From: Moraxella equi
Lineage (GTDB): Bacteria > Pseudomonadota > Gammaproteobacteria > Pseudomonadales > Moraxellaceae
Direction of reading: 5' to 3'
DNA length: 17,894 nucleotides
Assembly: GCF_002027555.1 (NCBI RefSeq)
Contig: NZ_MXAP01000008.1
Coordinates: 1-17,894 of the forward strand
Shown here one piece after another: positions 7,006-15,731 of the stretch (positions within the stretch are counted from its first letter, which is position 1; every line of letters begins with the position of its first letter). The translations under genes were made by a program, and so were the position numbers. The notes under the pieces are model-generated. The model worked only from the letters and a program-made list of their open reading frames with translations. It searched no databases and was not told the origin of the DNA.

Positions 7006-9171
7006 ATGCTAATCACCGAACTGGGGTATTTTGCCTTACTGCTTGCGTTGGTGCTTGCGATACTACAAACCGTCCTGCCTGCACTGGGCGTGATAAAACA
7101 TCAGACCGCTTGGCAACGCCTTGCCCCAAGCCTTGCCGTGGCAGGGTTTTTGGCGATGCTGGTGTCCTTTGTGGCACTCATGGCAGGGTTTTTGTACAAC
7201 GATTTTAGTTTGGTGTATGTGGCAGGTCATTCTAACAGCCTACTCCCGTGGTACTATAAGCTATCAGCGACATGGGGCGGACATGAAGGCTCGCTACTGC
7301 TGTGGCTGACGATACTATCAACGTGGTGTATGCTCGTGGCGGTGTGTAGCCGTGGGCTACCGCTGGACATGCGAGCCAGAGTGCTGTCGGTGCTTGGTGG
7401 GGTGCAAGTGATGATGCTTGCCATGCTGACCTTTACCTCAAATCCCTTTGTGCGGACACTGCCAAATCTGCCTGTGGACGGGGCGGATTTGAACCCACTG
7501 CTCCAAGACCCCGGACTTATTTTTCATCCGCCCATGCTGTACATGGGTTATGTGGGGCTTGCCGTGCCATTTGCCTTCTGTATGGCAAGCCTGTGGGCGG
7601 GTCGGCTTGATGCGGTGTGGACACGGTGGTCTCGTCCGTGGACGGTGGCGGCGTGGGTGTTTTTGACCTTAGGGATTGCCATTGGGTCGTGGTGGGCGTA
7701 TTATGAGCTCGGTTGGGGTGGTTGGTGGTTTTGGGACCCTGTGGAGAATGCGTCCTTGATGCCGTGGCTTGCCAGTACTGCTCTCATGCACTCGCTTGCC
7801 GTTACCGAAAAACGTGGCGTATTCAAGGCGTGGACGATTATGCTTGCCATTTTTGGCTTTGCTCTGTCGCTCTTGGGGACGTTTTTGGTGCGTTCGGGCG
7901 TGATCACCTCTGTGCATTCGTTCGCCGCTGACCCGACTCGTGGCATGGCGATTTTAGCGATTTTAGGGGTGGTCATTGGCGGGGGCTTATTGATGTTTGC
8001 TCTGCGTGGTTGGCGTTTGACCATGGAGAGTTTTTATCAGTTAAAATCCCGTGAGACCATACTGGTTATTAATAACATCATTCTGCTAGTGGCGACACTG
8101 GTGGTGCTGTTAGGCACGCTGTATCCGATTATCGCTGATGCCTTTAAACTCGGTCAAGTCTCGGTGGGCTCGCCGTATTTTAATGCGTTGTTTGTGCCAT
8201 TATCATGGGTGTTACTTGCCTTTATGGGGGTGGGGGCGACCATGCGGTATAAATACGACAGCCGTCCGATGTTAAAAGCACTTATGATGACGGTAGTGTG
8301 TAGCTTGCTACTGGGTGTGGTGGGTTGGCATATGATAAACCTACTGGGTGAGAATACGCCCTTTGACCATACCATTTATATCACGGCAAGTCTGTCGGCG
8401 TGGGTGCTACTGTTTATCGGGCTTGAGATTAAGGATAAGACTCGCCATGCCAAGGGGTTTACCAATGGACTGCGTAAACTTAGCCCAAGCTATTATGGCA
8501 TGCAAATCGCCCATATCGGTGTGCTGGTCACCGCACTGGGCGTGGCAGGCGTGAGTGCGTTAAGCATGGAAAAAGACGTGGCGATGACGGTGGGTGATAG
8601 CACGCATGTGCAGGGTTATGATTTTTATCTACAAGATTTTGACCTAGTGCAAGGCTCCAACTACGATGCCACACGGGCGACCATACAAGTCAAAGCAGAT
8701 GGCAGGCTCATTACCACGCTCTATCCTGAAAAGCGAAACTATGTCGTCTCGATGATGCCGATGACCGAAGTGGGACTGCGAGCGAGCCTGTTTAATGAGC
8801 TGTATGTCGCCCTAGGCGAGCCGATTGTCAAAGACGGTAAGGTGGATAATAACACATGGGCGGTACGTGTACACGTCAAGCCCATGGTGCGTTGGCTATG
8901 GCTTGGCTCTATCATCATGGCGTTGGGTGGGTTTATTGCCATGCTTGATAAACGCTATCGCATGAAAAAAGTCAAGGCGGATTTGGCAAAGAGCAAGCCA
9001 AGCCCAAAAACGGTTAATCAAGACAATGGCAAAAATAACAGCAAAGATAATGGTAAGGTTATCAAAGATGGTGAAAAAGTTGTCAAAGATGATGAAAGTA
9101 TTAGCAAAGATAACAACAAAGACAGCCAAACCACAAAAGCTAATGACAATGCAGGGGAGATGACACCATGA
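7006..9171 (+). CDS. ccmF: Cytochrome c haem lyase subunit CcmF
   Basis: CcmF is the polytopic inner-membrane core of the System I haem lyase, taking haem from CcmE and joining it with CcmH (and CcmI in many species) to apocytochrome CXXCH sites in the periplasm. The N-terminus MLITELGYFALLLAL matches the family start. WGGHEGSLLLW lies at 90-100, the haem-handling WWD region at about 229-250 (WGGWWFWDPVEN), and candidate haem-ligand histidines at H174 (FHPPM) and H262 (MHSLAV), with others in SVHSFAADP and QIAHIGV. Many transmembrane helices follow in order. At 721 residues it is longer than the usual 640-670. From about residue 657 it carries a hydrophilic tail of Lys, Asp, Asn and Ser with imperfect repeats. 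Its stop overlaps the ccmG start as ATGA. Confidence 0.96.
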   Translation: MLITELGYFALLLALVLAILQTVLPALGVIKHQTAWQRLAPSLAVAGFLAMLVSFVALMAGFLYNDFSLVYVAGHSNSLLPWYYKLSATWGGHEGSLLLWLTILSTWCMLVAVCSRGLPLDMRARVLSVLGGVQVMMLAMLTFTSNPFVRTLPNLPVDGADLNPLLQDPGLIFHPPMLYMGYVGLAVPFAFCMASLWAGRLDAVWTRWSRPWTVAAWVFLTLGIAIGSWWAYYELGWGGWWFWDPVENASLMPWLASTALMHSLAVTEKRGVFKAWTIMLAIFGFALSLLGTFLVRSGVITSVHSFAADPTRGMAILAILGVVIGGGLLMFALRGWRLTMESFYQLKSRETILVINNIILLVATLVVLLGTLYPIIADAFKLGQVSVGSPYFNALFVPLSWVLLAFMGVGATMRYKYDSRPMLKALMMTVVCSLLLGVVGWHMINLLGENTPFDHTIYITASLSAWVLLFIGLEIKDKTRHAKGFTNGLRKLSPSYYGMQIAHIGVLVTALGVAGVSALSMEKDVAMTVGDSTHVQGYDFYLQDFDLVQGSNYDATRATIQVKADGRLITTLYPEKRNYVVSMMPMTEVGLRASLFNELYVALGEPIVKDGKVDNNTWAVRVHVKPMVRWLWLGSIIMALGGFIAMLDKRYRMKKVKADLAKSKPSPKTVNQDNGKNNSKDNGKVIKDGEKVVKDDESISKDNNKDSQTTKANDNAGEMTP

Positions 9172-9749
9172 ACCGCACTCAAAAACGCATGATGATTTTT
9201 TTGATTCCCTTTATCATCTTTGCCTTGCTCATGGTGATGTTTTTTAACCGTTTGGGTAAGCCAACAGACATCGTGGTTACTACAAGCATGAATAAGCCCT
9301 TGCCAGCGTTTAGACTGCCCTTATTATCCGACCCCAATCGGATAATGACCAATGACAATTTGCCAAAAACGCCATTTTTAATGAACGTGTGGGGGTCATG
9401 GTGTCCGACTTGTAAGGTGGAACACCCCTTTTTAATGGAGCTACACGCCCAAGGCGTGCCAATGGTGGGCATGAATTACAAAGATGAGCTTGCCGATGCG
9501 TTGGGGTATTTGAACCAATACAAAGACCCGTTTTTGTACTCGGTGCAGGATTTGGACGGTAAATATGGGCTAAGTCTAGGACTGACAGGAGCACCCGAGA
9601 CGTTCGTGGTGGACGGCAATGGCGTGGTCTATAAGCACATCACAGGCGAGATACACGAAGGCAACTGGACGGCAAGTATCAAGCCATGTATGGACGCCCT
9701 AGCCAATCCCCAAGCGAACCAAACCCAAAGAACACAGGCGTGCCAATGA
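9168..9749 (+). CDS. ccmG: Periplasmic thioredoxin-like reductase CcmG/DsbE
   Basis: CcmG is a membrane-anchored periplasmic thiol oxidoreductase that keeps apocytochrome (and CcmH) cysteines reduced before haem attachment. The 193-residue protein has an N-terminal anchor (about 9-27), then a thioredoxin fold with the active site WCPTC (C79 and C82) and the GAPETF segment with the cis-proline (P143), both characteristic of CcmG rather than general thioredoxins. The start is fixed by the ATGA overlap with ccmF and by the AGGGGAG ribosome-binding site just before it. The last codons overlap the start of ccmH in the same way, so translational coupling is expected. Confidence 0.96.
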   Translation: MNRTQKRMMIFLIPFIIFALLMVMFFNRLGKPTDIVVTTSMNKPLPAFRLPLLSDPNRIMTNDNLPKTPFLMNVWGSWCPTCKVEHPFLMELHAQGVPMVGMNYKDELADALGYLNQYKDPFLYSVQDLDGKYGLSLGLTGAPETFVVDGNGVVYKHITGEIHEGNWTASIKPCMDALANPQANQTQRTQACQ

Positions 9750-10315
9750 TGAAATTTTGTTTAAAACACACCTTATCCGTATTGGCGTTGGTCGGAACTT
9801 TGATGATAAGTACGGCAAGTTTTGGGGCGATTGAGATTTATGAATTTAAAAGTGCCGAAGACGAAGCCCGTTATAAGGCACTCATCGAAGAGCTTCGTTG
9901 CCCCAAATGCCAAAACCAAAACCTAGCAGGGTCGGACGCTCCGATTGCGGTGGATTTAAAAAACCAAACCTATCAGATGATACAGGATGGCAGGAGCGAC
10001 ACTGAGATTCGCCAGTTTATGTTTGACAGTTATGGTGATTTTATCAGTTATAAACCGCCTGTACGCCCGTCCACGTGGATTTTGTGGTTTTTTCCGCCCA
10101 TTTTGTTGGTGGTGTTTATCTTAGGCTGGGTCTATAAAGCCAAAAAAGGGCGGACGGTGGCGGTCGATGAAGTTAATGCCTTATCCAAAACCGAAGAAGA
10201 GCGAGTTGCTCAGATTTTAGCCAAACATCAAAGCCCCAAATCAGAGCAAGTCCAACATTCTAATGCTCAAAATTCCCAAAATTCGCACACCCAAACCGAT
10301 AAGGATACGCCATGA
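9746..10315 (+). CDS. ccmH: Cytochrome c maturation protein CcmH (haem-lyase redox subunit)
   Basis: CcmH presents apocytochrome thiols to the haem lyase at the periplasmic face. The start at 9746 gives the ATGA overlap with ccmG and a clean signal sequence (about 1-28, ending ASFGA); the second codon is also ATG (9749). The same frame stays open to 9686, but those 20 residues would hide the signal and overlap ccmG. The redox motif is LRCPKCQNQ with C52 and C55, in the expected place before the three-helix domain. Many CcmH proteins read LRCLVCQNQ, so Pro-Lys between the cysteines is a variant. A membrane helix lies at about 111-130, followed by a Gln/Ser/Asn-rich cytoplasmic tail. The protein has 189 residues. 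Confidence 0.94.
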   Translation: MMKFCLKHTLSVLALVGTLMISTASFGAIEIYEFKSAEDEARYKALIEELRCPKCQNQNLAGSDAPIAVDLKNQTYQMIQDGRSDTEIRQFMFDSYGDFISYKPPVRPSTWILWFFPPILLVVFILGWVYKAKKGRTVAVDEVNALSKTEEERVAQILAKHQSPKSEQVQHSNAQNSQNSHTQTDKDTP

Positions 10316-11574
10316 CCCCCACGCTGTTCTTGTTTTTTAGTTTAGCCGTACTGCTGTGCGTGGTATTGGCGTTGGTGGTGATTTATCCGTGGCTTAAAGG
10401 ACGAAAGGCGGTGGACAATCAGCTCATGGCGGTCAATGTGGCGGTGTTTGGCGAGCGGATTGCCGAGCTACAAGCGGACAAAGAAGCAGGGCGGATTGAT
10501 GATGCGACTTTTCAGGCAGGCGAGATTGAACTCAAACGCCAACTGCTAGACGCCCAAACCCATGCCGAGACCTATGCTCCTGTGGGCATCAAAAGCCGTG
10601 CCATTGTCATGGTGTGGATACCTGTGCTGGCAGGGCTTGCTTATCTGACAACCGCTGACCGCACGTCTGTGTTTAAACTGTGGCAAGCCCAAGACAGCGT
10701 GGGACAAGTGGCGGACGATTTGCTAATGGGCAAGATAGACACGCCCCCCGAGTGGGCGACCGCCGATAGCACTGCACTCATTAGTGCCATGCAGACCAAT
10801 GTTCATCATCACGCCCATGACCCCAACCGCTGGATGCGACTGTCCGAGCTGTTCATGGCACTAGAAGCCACGCCCCAAGCACTAGAAGCCTTAGCTCGTG
10901 CTTATCGTCTTGACCAGAGCAATGATGAGATTGCCATTACTTACGCTCAGACCAGCTTTTTTGCCAATAATGGCGTGCTAGATGCGACCGCTCGTGATGT
11001 CCTGCATGGCATACTCTCAAACACCCCAGACCATGAAGGGGCGATGATGATGATGGCGATGGGCGAGACACGTACCAATAACTTTACGATGGCAAAGGCA
11101 TGGGTTGCCAGACTGCGTGAGAGTATCACCAGTAAGGGTGGTGCGGACAGGCAGTCGGCATTGGCAAGCCTAGATGAGCTGATGGCGACCATTCACGCCC
11201 AAGAAGCCAAAGCGATGGCAGGGGTCAATGTCCATGTGAGTGTGGCAAGCAGTCTGCTCCCCCAAATCGATGAGAATGCCGTGCTGTTCGTCTCTATCTC
11301 GGACGTGGCAGGCGGTGCTCCTTATGCGGTCAAACGCTTATCGGTGCGTGAGTTGGTGCAGGGAGTAACGGTGTCGCTTAGTGATTTGGATGCGATGATG
11401 CCCGAGCGTACCTTGACGGCAGGGCGTGAAGCAGGGGTTGGCCTTGCAGTCAATGCCCGTATCAGCCACAGTGGTGGGGCGGTCAGCGAATCAGGCGACT
11501 TGATGGCGAACCCTGTGATATTACCAAAAGGGCAAAATACGGTCAATTTGGAAATCTCACAAATCGTGCCGTAA
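10312..11574 (+). CDS. ccmI: Cytochrome c maturation protein CcmI (apocytochrome chaperone)
   Basis: CcmI binds the C-terminal part of apocytochrome c and hands it to CcmH and CcmF. The 420-residue protein begins with a membrane helix (about 5-28) ending in IYPWLKGRK. A helical cytoplasmic loop of the family type follows (AVFGERIAELQADKEAGRID), then a second helix (about 99-113), then a periplasmic part with TPR-like helices (about 165-300: PNRWMRLSELFMAL, ALEALARAYRLD). A C-terminal beta-rich domain resembles that of E. coli CcmH/NrfG fusions. The start overlaps the ccmH stop as ATGA, making this the last gene of the cluster. The 78-bp gap to adk contains a separate promoter. Confidence 0.92.
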   Translation: MTPTLFLFFSLAVLLCVVLALVVIYPWLKGRKAVDNQLMAVNVAVFGERIAELQADKEAGRIDDATFQAGEIELKRQLLDAQTHAETYAPVGIKSRAIVMVWIPVLAGLAYLTTADRTSVFKLWQAQDSVGQVADDLLMGKIDTPPEWATADSTALISAMQTNVHHHAHDPNRWMRLSELFMALEATPQALEALARAYRLDQSNDEIAITYAQTSFFANNGVLDATARDVLHGILSNTPDHEGAMMMMAMGETRTNNFTMAKAWVARLRESITSKGGADRQSALASLDELMATIHAQEAKAMAGVNVHVSVASSLLPQIDENAVLFVSISDVAGGAPYAVKRLSVRELVQGVTVSLSDLDAMMPERTLTAGREAGVGLAVNARISHSGGAVSESGDLMANPVILPKGQNTVNLEISQIVP

Positions 11575-11590
11575 GTTTAGTAAATACCAC

Positions 11591-12306
<716 letters not shown>

Positions 12307-12320
12307 TTTTCATTAACTGG

Positions 12321-12600
12321 TAGGGCGTGCCTGCCATTGATAACATTTTATAAAATAAGATGAAAATTTAACGTTTTTATCGATTTTTGCATGAAAAATG
12401 GCTATCCGACCACTTAACTGTGTAAATTTTAAGATTTTTTACTTAATTTTTAAAATTAAGTGGTCGGATTGTGGCTCGAAGGCGAAAACTTGCTTGATGG
12501 AATAACTATCAGTCTCAAGTTTTTCTTTGAAAAACGGGCGATTTCCCTGCTTTTTTAACAGGCATTTTTCATTGCAAATACCAAAGGCAGGCACGCCCTA
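12321..12600. mobile_element. MITE-like non-coding element with 15-bp terminal inverted repeats
   Basis: The perfect inverted ends are TAGGGCGTGCCTGCC (12321-12335) and GGCAGGCACGCCCTA (12586-12600), bounding 280 bp. Both outer ends are TA, as expected if a TA target was duplicated by an IS630/mariner-type transposase. Inside lie a second imperfect pair (ATGAAAAATG near 12391 against CATTTTTCAT near 12563) and a strong central inverted repeat. No open reading frame of useful size is present, so any mobility would depend on a transposase elsewhere. It lies between the adk stop codon and a terminator-like hairpin. The family assignment is an inference from structure only. Confidence 0.55.
12404..12469. 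repeat. Central 14-bp inverted repeat with a competing inner hairpin
   Basis: ATCCGACCACTTAA (12404-12417) is the exact reverse complement of TTAAGTGGTCGGAT (12456-12469), with 38 nt between. Within it, ACTTAATTTT (12441-12450) and AAAATTAAGT (12452-12461) form a perfect 10-bp hairpin that shares bases with the outer right arm. The two structures therefore exclude each other. This may simply be the core of the mobile element. Confidence 0.75.
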
Positions 12601-12606
12601 AAAGCA

Positions 12607-12629
12607 CGTCCAATGGGGCGTATTTTTTA
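12607..12629 (+). terminator. Probable intrinsic terminator of adk
   Basis: ACGTCC (12607-12612) pairs with GGGCGT (12617-12622), including one U-G pair, around an AATG loop. It is followed by ATTTTTT. It lies just outside the MITE-like element. Without the element it would start about 20-25 nt after the adk stop codon, a usual distance. Confidence 0.5.
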
Positions 12630-12759
12630 TGCTTAGTTTATTTAACATAATCTTAAAATATTTACAAGGTGGTTTTTATATTATCATTTAAAGTCAAAAC
12701 ACACCCATTGGCGGTAGAGCGTAATACGCACCATTTAATCAGCTAAATAGAATGATGTT
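12630..12759. other. Non-coding spacer between the adk terminator and cysA
   Basis: No gene is visible. A short palindrome GCGTA-A-TACGC lies at 12719-12729, near the 3' end of cysA. No convincing T-tract terminator for cysA was found on the minus strand. No remnant of a CysA C-terminal domain can be read here in any minus-strand frame. Confidence 0.6.
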
Positions 12760-13479
12760 TTAAAGCCCCAAAAAATCCACCACAAATTCGCTATTAGGAC
12801 GGGCAAATAGCTCATCAGGCTTGCCCAGTTGCTCCACCACACCATGATTCATAATGACAATGGTGTCCGACACGGCAACCGCTTCTTCTTGGTCGTGCGT
12901 TACCATGATGGACGTGATGCCAATGTCCTTTTGGATTTGGCGTAGAGACGTGCGTAGCTCGTTACGCACTTTGGCATCCAACGCCCCAAACGGCTCATCA
13001 AGAAGAAGTAGCTTGGGGTTTGTGGCAATCGCCCGAGCCAATGCCACACGCTGACGCTGACCGCCCGACAGCTCATGCGGATAGCGGTCTTTGGTGTGGG
13101 GAAGTTGAATCAAATCAAGAAGCTGTGCCACTCGCTTATCAATCTCGCCCCCTGTGGGACGTTGGTGTTTGGGCAGTAGCTCTAAGCCAAAAGCGATGTT
13201 TTGGGCGACTGTTTTGTGGCGAAATAGGGCGTAGTTTTGAAAAACAAAGCCTATCCCACGCTGTTGCACGGGCGTGTCGGTTACGTCCGTGCCGTCAAAA
13301 TAAATCCGCCCTGTGTCGGACGTCTCTAACCCTGCAATAATCCGCAGTAAGGTGGTTTTACCACAGCCTGATGGTCCAAGTAGGGTGGCAAGTTCGCCAG
13401 AATTGACCGAAAAACTTACGTCATTTAAGGCGGTAAATTCGCCAAAGCGTTTATGAATGTTTTCAATATCAATGCTCAT
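12760..13479 (-). CDS. cysA: Sulfate/thiosulfate ABC transporter ATP-binding protein CysA, short form
   Basis: CysA hydrolyses ATP at the cytoplasmic face to drive sulfate or thiosulfate import through CysT and CysW. All ATPase motifs are present: Walker A GPSGCGKT (35-42), Q-loop Q81, signature LSGGQ (137-141), Walker B LLLLDEP (157-163) and switch His195. The protein ends at residue 239 with FVVDFLGL. That is where homologues of about 330-365 residues continue into a C-terminal TOBE-type regulatory domain. The stop is a clean TAA and no remnant of the lost domain is visible downstream. A GGA stands 7 nt before the ATG. The gene is third after cysT and cysW. Sulfate is inferred from those neighbours and from sbp; the ATPase alone would be hard to assign. 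Confidence 0.92.
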   Translation of the reverse strand: MSIDIENIHKRFGEFTALNDVSFSVNSGELATLLGPSGCGKTTLLRIIAGLETSDTGRIYFDGTDVTDTPVQQRGIGFVFQNYALFRHKTVAQNIAFGLELLPKHQRPTGGEIDKRVAQLLDLIQLPHTKDRYPHELSGGQRQRVALARAIATNPKLLLLDEPFGALDAKVRNELRTSLRQIQKDIGITSIMVTHDQEEAVAVSDTIVIMNHGVVEQLGKPDELFARPNSEFVVDFLGL

Positions 13480-13591
13480 GGTGGTATCCGTGTTGATGAT
13501 GAATTGATTTTACAAGTTAAAAATATTTGATAAATGGTAATTGGTTTACCTAAATTTTAATTAAACATCCAATTTAAACAAATTAAAAAAC

Positions 13592-14443
13592 TTAACTTCG
13601 CCCAACCTTTTTACGACTCATCACATTTTGCACCCCAAGGGTAACAAGAGCAAGCAAGGCAAGCAGGCTTGACAGGGCAAAAGCGGTGGTAAAGGCATAT
13701 TCGTTATAGGCAATCTCAATGAGTAGTGGCATGGTGTTGGTCTCGCCCCGAATATGCCCCGACACCACCGACACCGCCCCAAACTCGCCCATTGCCCGAG
13801 CGTTGGTTAGGATAATGCCGTAGAGCAACGCCCATTTGATATTAGGTAGGGTAACGTGCCAAAACATCTGCCAGCTGTTCGCCCCAAGCGTGAGACTTGC
13901 TTCCTCCTCGCTCTCGCCAATGGACTGCATGAGCGGAATGATTTCACGAGCGATAAAGGGAAAGGTTACAAACAGTGTGGCAAGCACAATGCCTGTGGTG
14001 GCAAAGATAATTTTTATGCCTAGGCTTTCAAAAAACGAGCCGATGAGCGTATTTGCCCCAAATAGCAAGACAAACATCAAACCTGCCACGACAGGCGACA
14101 CCGCAAAGGGCAAGTCTAGCAAGGTGGTGATGATAAATTTACCCCGAAATTTGTGCCGAGTAATCAGGTATGCTAACGCTACGCCAATCACGGTATTGAT
14201 AGGCAGGACAATGGCGGTGGTGATTAAGGTGAGCTTAATGGCGTGCAATGCGTCAGGGTCGGTAAGGGTGGACAGATAGGCACTCACACCGTCTTTTAGG
14301 GCTTCATAAAACACGGCAATAAGTGGCACAACGAGCATGACCGCCATAAACGACACCGCCAAAGTGATGAGCGTGTATTTGACCCATGCAGGGTCTTTGG
14401 TGGCGGGGTGGTTTTGGTAGTCGTAGGTGGATTGGGTTGCCAT
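13592..14443 (-). CDS. cysW: Sulfate/thiosulfate ABC transporter permease CysW
   Basis: CysW is one of the two inner-membrane permease subunits of the sulfate/thiosulfate importer. The 283-residue protein has about six membrane helices (first at about 22-46) and the EAA loop that docks on CysA (EEEASLTLGA to LPNI, about 179-201). The family-specific stretches LDLPFAVSPVVAGLMFVLLFG (starting at 109) and SGHIRGETNTMPLLIEIAYNEY (about 228-249) identify it as CysW rather than CysT. GGA precedes the ATG at a reasonable distance. A 249-bp spacer separates it from cysT and 112 bp from cysA, so the cys genes are unusually widely spaced for an operon. A weak promoter candidate upstream is TTGCAA (14523-14528) with TATTAT (14501-14506). 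Confidence 0.95.
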   Translation of the reverse strand: MATQSTYDYQNHPATKDPAWVKYTLITLAVSFMAVMLVVPLIAVFYEALKDGVSAYLSTLTDPDALHAIKLTLITTAIVLPINTVIGVALAYLITRHKFRGKFIITTLLDLPFAVSPVVAGLMFVLLFGANTLIGSFFESLGIKIIFATTGIVLATLFVTFPFIAREIIPLMQSIGESEEEASLTLGANSWQMFWHVTLPNIKWALLYGIILTNARAMGEFGAVSVVSGHIRGETNTMPLLIEIAYNEYAFTTAFALSSLLALLALVTLGVQNVMSRKKVGRS

Positions 14444-14570
14444 GTTTTTTCCGTGTTGGGTTTGGGTTTAAATGGGTTTTAAAAATTGGGTAAATGCAAA
14501 ATAATAATTTACTTTTTGCAATTTGCAATTTTCAATTATGACTAAATAAATACATATTTTAAATTGGACG

Positions 14571-14592
14571 TGTAGGGGCAATTTATTCGCCC
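14571..14592. repeat. Palindromic intergenic repeat, second TGTAGGGGC copy
   Basis: TGTAGGGGC leads into the imperfect arms GGGCAAT (14576-14582) and ATTCGCCC (14585-14592), one base short of perfect pairing. It matches the copy at 131-154 at both ends but differs in the centre. Downstream, AATTTAATTA (14613-14622) and TAATTAAATT (14639-14648) form a separate 10-bp AT-only inverted repeat. Both lie in the cysT-cysW spacer. Confidence 0.6.
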
Positions 14593-14692
14593 AAGATAAT
14601 AAATTTCTCCAAAATTTAATTAACCATTTTTAAAAAAATAATTAAATTACCATGTGTTTTATATTAAATTTATCTTTAACAATAAATTCATT

Positions 14693-15589
14693 TTAATTCG
14701 TTTTTGCCCCAAGCCGTGCCGAGAGTTTCCATTGAAAAAAGTTAATGGCGAACAAAACAACCAGCGACACAAGGAGCATAAACAACGCCACGCAGGACGC
14801 ACCCGCCACGTCAAATTGCTCCAATTTTGAGACGATGATAAGCGGTAGGATTTCTGACTGCATGGGAATGTTGCCTGCGATAAAAATCACCGACCCATAC
14901 TCGCCTGTGGCACGGGCAAACATCATACCCGAACCGATGAGCATGGCAGGAGCAATCTCGGGCAGAATGACCTTGACAAAAGTCGTCAAACGGCTCGCCC
15001 CCATGACGGCAGACGCTTCTTCAAACTCTACCGACAGCTCGGCAAGTACAGGTTGCACCGCTCGCACGATAAAAGGAAACGACACCACCACCAAAGCCAG
15101 CCAAATACCAATGGGCGTAAAGGCAATGCGAATTGGCTCGCCTGTGGTAGCCATACCAAGTTTGGCAAACACTTGTCCGAACAACCCTGTAGGGGCGTAG
15201 AGCGTGGCAAGTGAAATGCCTGTAACCGCAGTCGGCAGGGCAAAGGGTAAATCCACAAGGGCATTGATGAACGACTTGCCCCAAAAGTCATACCGCACCA
15301 GCACCCAAGCGATGAGCGTGCCAAAGATTAGGTTGGTCAAGGTCGCCAAAATCGCCATGGATAGGGATAATTTAATGGCATAAAAAACCTGTGGCTCTTT
15401 TATGGTGCTGACAATCTCGCCAAACCCCATGCCAAGCGTGGTCAAAATCATCATAACAAACGGCAAAACAACCAGTAGCGACAACGCAAACACGCTCACG
15501 CCCAGACTTAGCCCAAAAAACGGCATGATGCGTCTTTGCTTGTTGCGGACGGGGGTGACTTGTGTGATCGGTGTGGTGTGGATTGTCAT
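14693..15589 (-). CDS. cysT: Sulfate/thiosulfate ABC transporter permease CysT (CysU)
   Basis: CysT pairs with CysW to form the membrane channel of the sulfate/thiosulfate importer. The 298-residue protein has an N-terminal cytoplasmic segment (about 1-22) and about six membrane helices. The hallmark NALVDLPFALPTAVTGISLA lies at 109-128, followed by the YAPTGLFGQ segment. The EAA loop EEASAVMGASRLTTFVKVILP lies at about 190-210, and RATGEYGSVIFIAGNIP follows it; these sequences are typical of CysT. The gene is preceded by its own promoter candidate and by the terminator of the Sel1-repeat gene, so transcription of cysT-cysW-cysA probably starts here and not at sbp. The ribosome-binding site is weak. 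Confidence 0.95.
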   Translation of the reverse strand: MTIHTTPITQVTPVRNKQRRIMPFFGLSLGVSVFALSLLVVLPFVMMILTTLGMGFGEIVSTIKEPQVFYAIKLSLSMAILATLTNLIFGTLIAWVLVRYDFWGKSFINALVDLPFALPTAVTGISLATLYAPTGLFGQVFAKLGMATTGEPIRIAFTPIGIWLALVVVSFPFIVRAVQPVLAELSVEFEEASAVMGASRLTTFVKVILPEIAPAMLIGSGMMFARATGEYGSVIFIAGNIPMQSEILPLIIVSKLEQFDVAGASCVALFMLLVSLVVLFAINFFQWKLSARLGAKTN

Positions 15590-15607
15590 GGTATCTTGTG
15601 TGTAAAA

Positions 15608-15636
15608 ATGGTAGGCTTATTTTAAAAGATTGGCAA
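15608..15636 (-). promoter_or_regulatory. Promoter candidate for cysT-cysW-cysA
   Basis: On the minus strand the -35 TTGCCA (15631-15636) and -10 TACCAT (15608-15613) have 17-bp spacing. The position fits the cysT start at 15589, but the leader would be very short. The -10 matches the consensus at only four of six bases. Confidence 0.4.
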
Positions 15637-15699
15637 AATTATGATACTGACAAAAAGGAATATGAATTTTCGGTTTTGGGATTTATGTAAAATTGGCAT

Positions 15700-15725
15700 A
15701 AAAAAGCCCGTACATTGACGGGTTT
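15700..15725 (-). terminator. Intrinsic terminator of the Sel1-repeat gene
   Basis: On the minus strand CCCGT and ACGGG (plus-strand arms 15707-15711 and 15718-15722) enclose a 6-nt loop and run into C then TTTTTT. It follows the original TAA stop at 15732 of the Sel1 gene. This confirms that the gene once ended there and not at the internal stop. Confidence 0.8.
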
Positions 15726-15731
15726 GGTAAG

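Noticed and set aside
9686..9745. Upstream in-frame extension of ccmH
   Set aside because: It overlaps ccmG and would bury the signal sequence. The ATGA overlap at 9746 matches the other junctions in the cluster.
15188..15200. A third TGTAGGGGCG sequence inside cysT
   Set aside because: It encodes conserved CysT residues (APTG) and lacks the palindromic second half, so it is coincidence.
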